A DNA stretch of 64,000 nucleotides. Source: Candidatus Nitrotoga sp. AM1P. GTDB lineage: Bacteria; Pseudomonadota; Gammaproteobacteria; Burkholderiales; Gallionellaceae. Position numbers and translations under genes: made by a program. Under the pieces are notes generated by a model. It was not told the DNA's origin and did not search any database. It saw only the letters and a program-made list of their open reading frames with translations. The stretch covers positions 434,001 to 498,000 of the forward strand of contig NZ_AP019547.1 of the NCBI RefSeq assembly GCF_013168275.1, given 5' to 3'. Below, one piece after another: positions 62,588 through 64,000 of this stretch (its first letter is position 1; each line of letters opens with the position of its first letter).

Positions 62588-63619
62588 TCAGGCAAACGTA
62601 TCCACTGATCCCAGTTGATAGCGCCCAGGCCTGACTTGGGTACTGCCGACGAGGATAGTTTCATCTATTTTTGCTTGCCGGCTTTCTTTTCTATGCTGTT
62701 GGTCAGTTTGTTTCGTTTGCTGTTCTCTGGGAGATTGGTCGCTTACTGTGGCATTGCTCAGCATAATTCCATTATCGGCCAGCATTTCACGAAGCTTAGG
62801 CAGTGCCTGTTCTATTGCATCGCGTACAACGGCATGCGCTGAAGTGAAAAGTGCAGTAGCTTGATCACCATCTACTTTTATTAATATATCCACTGGGCCG
62901 AGTTGCGGCGGATTCAGGTGCAGTTCTGCAGTTTGTCCATGCTGGGTAGCCACCCAAACAATTTTCTGGCTAAACTCATCGGCCCAAGCCTTATGTGTCA
63001 CGGGCATGTCTACGGAAAGTGATATCGGTGAATTTAAGTGCGTGACATTTGACACTGGAGCTTGTAGTGCAGCCAGAGTCGTTGCATTAGGCTGTGGCGC
63101 GCCTGCTTGAGTGAGGGATTCGGGTGTGAGTTGTGCATCGGCCAATAATGTCATGCTTTTGCTACCAGAGCCGGAATTAAAAATTTCCAGTTGGGTGGCA
63201 GGTGTGTTGTACCCTAAAGATACTTTATTATTCGTAGCGATAGATTGTGCTCGATTGTGTGTGAGCGCTTCTAATTGAGTCGGCTGTGCGCGGCTGATGG
63301 ATATTTGTGGTGCAAGGTTAGGTGGTAATAATGCTGCCAGCATATCGTTGGGTAATGTGCTGAGACTCTCCAGTGTCGGTGCTTGTGGTACGTTAGGTTG
63401 CTCAGTGCTGGAAGTAGCGGCGAGTATGTTATCCGTGGCGAACGATGTAGGTAGGCCGGTGTCAGGAGCATTGGTTTTTGTAGGCTGGGCGCTATCCGCG
63501 AGCTGACGTGCCAGTACGTTGCCGAAAGGTTCTGTCGGCAACGTACCATCGTCCGTTGCTATTGTGGGCGTATGCGCCGCAACGGCGGGCGTGGTCACCG
63601 GGATGGTTATGTTTTGCAT
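62588..63619 (-). CDS. fliK: flagellar hook-length control protein FliK
   Basis: Secreted ruler of 343 residues. The N-terminal 220 residues are Ala/Thr/Pro-rich and variable. The C-terminal Flg_hook domain is recognisable: QTAELHLNPPQLGPVDILIK, TSAHAVVRDAIEQALPKLRE and MLADNGIMLSNATVSDQSPR. The C-terminus ends in STQVRPGRYQLGSVDTFA. It is separated from fliL by about 210 bases, more than other gaps in the string, so a separate promoter for fliL is possible. The call rests on the C-terminal domain and position. Confidence 0.92.
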   Translation of the reverse strand: MQNITIPVTTPAVAAHTPTIATDDGTLPTEPFGNVLARQLADSAQPTKTNAPDTGLPTSFATDNILAATSSTEQPNVPQAPTLESLSTLPNDMLAALLPPNLAPQISISRAQPTQLEALTHNRAQSIATNNKVSLGYNTPATQLEIFNSGSGSKSMTLLADAQLTPESLTQAGAPQPNATTLAALQAPVSNVTHLNSPISLSVDMPVTHKAWADEFSQKIVWVATQHGQTAELHLNPPQLGPVDILIKVDGDQATALFTSAHAVVRDAIEQALPKLREMLADNGIMLSNATVSDQSPREQQTKQTDQQHRKESRQAKIDETILVGSTQVRPGRYQLGSVDTFA

Positions 63620-63632
63620 GATGTCTCCTGAG

Positions 63633-64000
63633 TTAGATTTCGTCTTTTGCAGCCATAGCCTTGCGTGCAGAGTGACGTCCTGAGTGTTCGTCCTGTTGTC
63701 GCTGTTCTAATTTTCCTTCCAGTTTTTTTTCTTTTTCTATATGGCGTTGTGCCAGCGTATCGAAGGATCTCATTTTGCGCTGCGCATTTTCCAGCTCATT
63801 TCGTCCGACTTGGATGGAGCGGCCTATTTGTTCAAGGACATTGCGTTGTTGTGTAACTGCTTCGTCCAGACGGCGAATGAAATTTTGAAAATTACGCAAA
63901 TTAATTTGATTGATACCGTTCTGAATCTCTTGCTGTAAGCGCATCTGATAGTCTTCGCGATATTGTTCCAAGGTCTGTAGCTTGGTTTGTGCAGCCTGCT
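63633..64000 (-). CDS. fliJ: flagellar export chaperone FliJ (N-terminus outside window)
   Basis: Coiled-coil cytoplasmic protein of the export ATPase complex. The visible part, about 120 residues including the frame that stays open to the window edge (AAQTKLQTLEQYREDYQMRL), shows the FliJ pattern and continues with heptad-like helices (GRNELENAQRKMRSFDTLAQ). About 20-30 N-terminal residues lie beyond base 64000. It ends 13 bases before the fliK start. A TTG at 63971 is not the true start. Confidence 0.9.
   Translation of the reverse strand, partial: QAAQTKLQTLEQYREDYQMRLQQEIQNGINQINLRNFQNFIRRLDEAVTQQRNVLEQIGRSIQVGRNELENAQRKMRSFDTLAQRHIEKEKKLEGKLEQRQQDEHSGRHSARKAMAAKDEI

Overview
The window reads as part of a Gram-negative, flagellated betaproteobacterial chromosome of moderate G+C. 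The flagellar gene order (flgBCDEFGHIJKL, then a chemotaxis block, then convergent fliRQPONMLKJ), the PEP-CTERM protein, the NirBD-type nitrite reductase and the number of iron-uptake genes suggest the Nitrosomonadales, for example Gallionellaceae or Candidatus Nitrotoga-like bacteria. That placement is an inference from gene content only; no rRNA or universal marker lies in the window.

Layout. 1-3.7 kb: the 3' part of an MdtB/MdtC-like RND drug pump and its NodT-type outer-membrane channel. 3.8-4.8 kb: a lone PEP-CTERM protein behind a good sigma-54 promoter. 5.2-14.4 kb: an iron region with a DUF2325 gene, strong Fur-box-like palindromes, a DUF4198 protein, a decayed IS110-type transposase, two TonB-dependent siderophore receptors, a PiuC-type hydroxylase and a PepSY membrane protein. 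14.6-21.9 kb: a nitrite assimilation/detoxification unit (sirohaem methyltransferase, NirB, NirD, a FocA/NirC-family channel) followed by NtrB-NtrC. The unit is preceded by tandem NtrC sites and a sigma-54 promoter, so a local NtrBC-RpoN circuit is likely. The channel gene is split by a -1 frame change at an A-AAA-AAG heptamer. 22.6-30.3 kb: a heavy-metal-type RND efflux system (outer-membrane factor, adaptor, pump) with an OmpR/QseC-type two-component system. 30.3-31.2 kb: a palindromic repeat and a decayed MFS transporter.

31.3-52.9 kb: flagellar rod, hook, ring and junction genes, then a chemosensory cluster (short MCP, CheY, STAS protein, CheA, MCP, CheW, Aer-like receptor, CheR, CheD, CheB). 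Sigma-28 promoters stand before flgK, the first MCP and the Aer-like gene. CheA carries a linker motif pair resembling the c-di-GMP-binding MshEN motif. 52.9-57.8 kb: an insertion between cheB and fliR. It holds IS3 and IS200 relics, an HD-GYP protein and a Ser/Thr kinase-HDOD fusion, and it is bracketed by a 155-bp direct repeat of the cheB 3' end. 57.8 kb to the end: a MITE-like palindromic repeat abutting fliR, then fliR-Q-P-O-N-M-L-K-J on the minus strand, with fliJ running off the window.

The strongest leads are the bracketed signalling insertion, the CheA linker motif, the frameshift site in the nitrite channel gene, and the two sigma-54 promoters. I see no tRNA, rRNA or CRISPR array. 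All family assignments come from reading the protein sequences; no database search was run.
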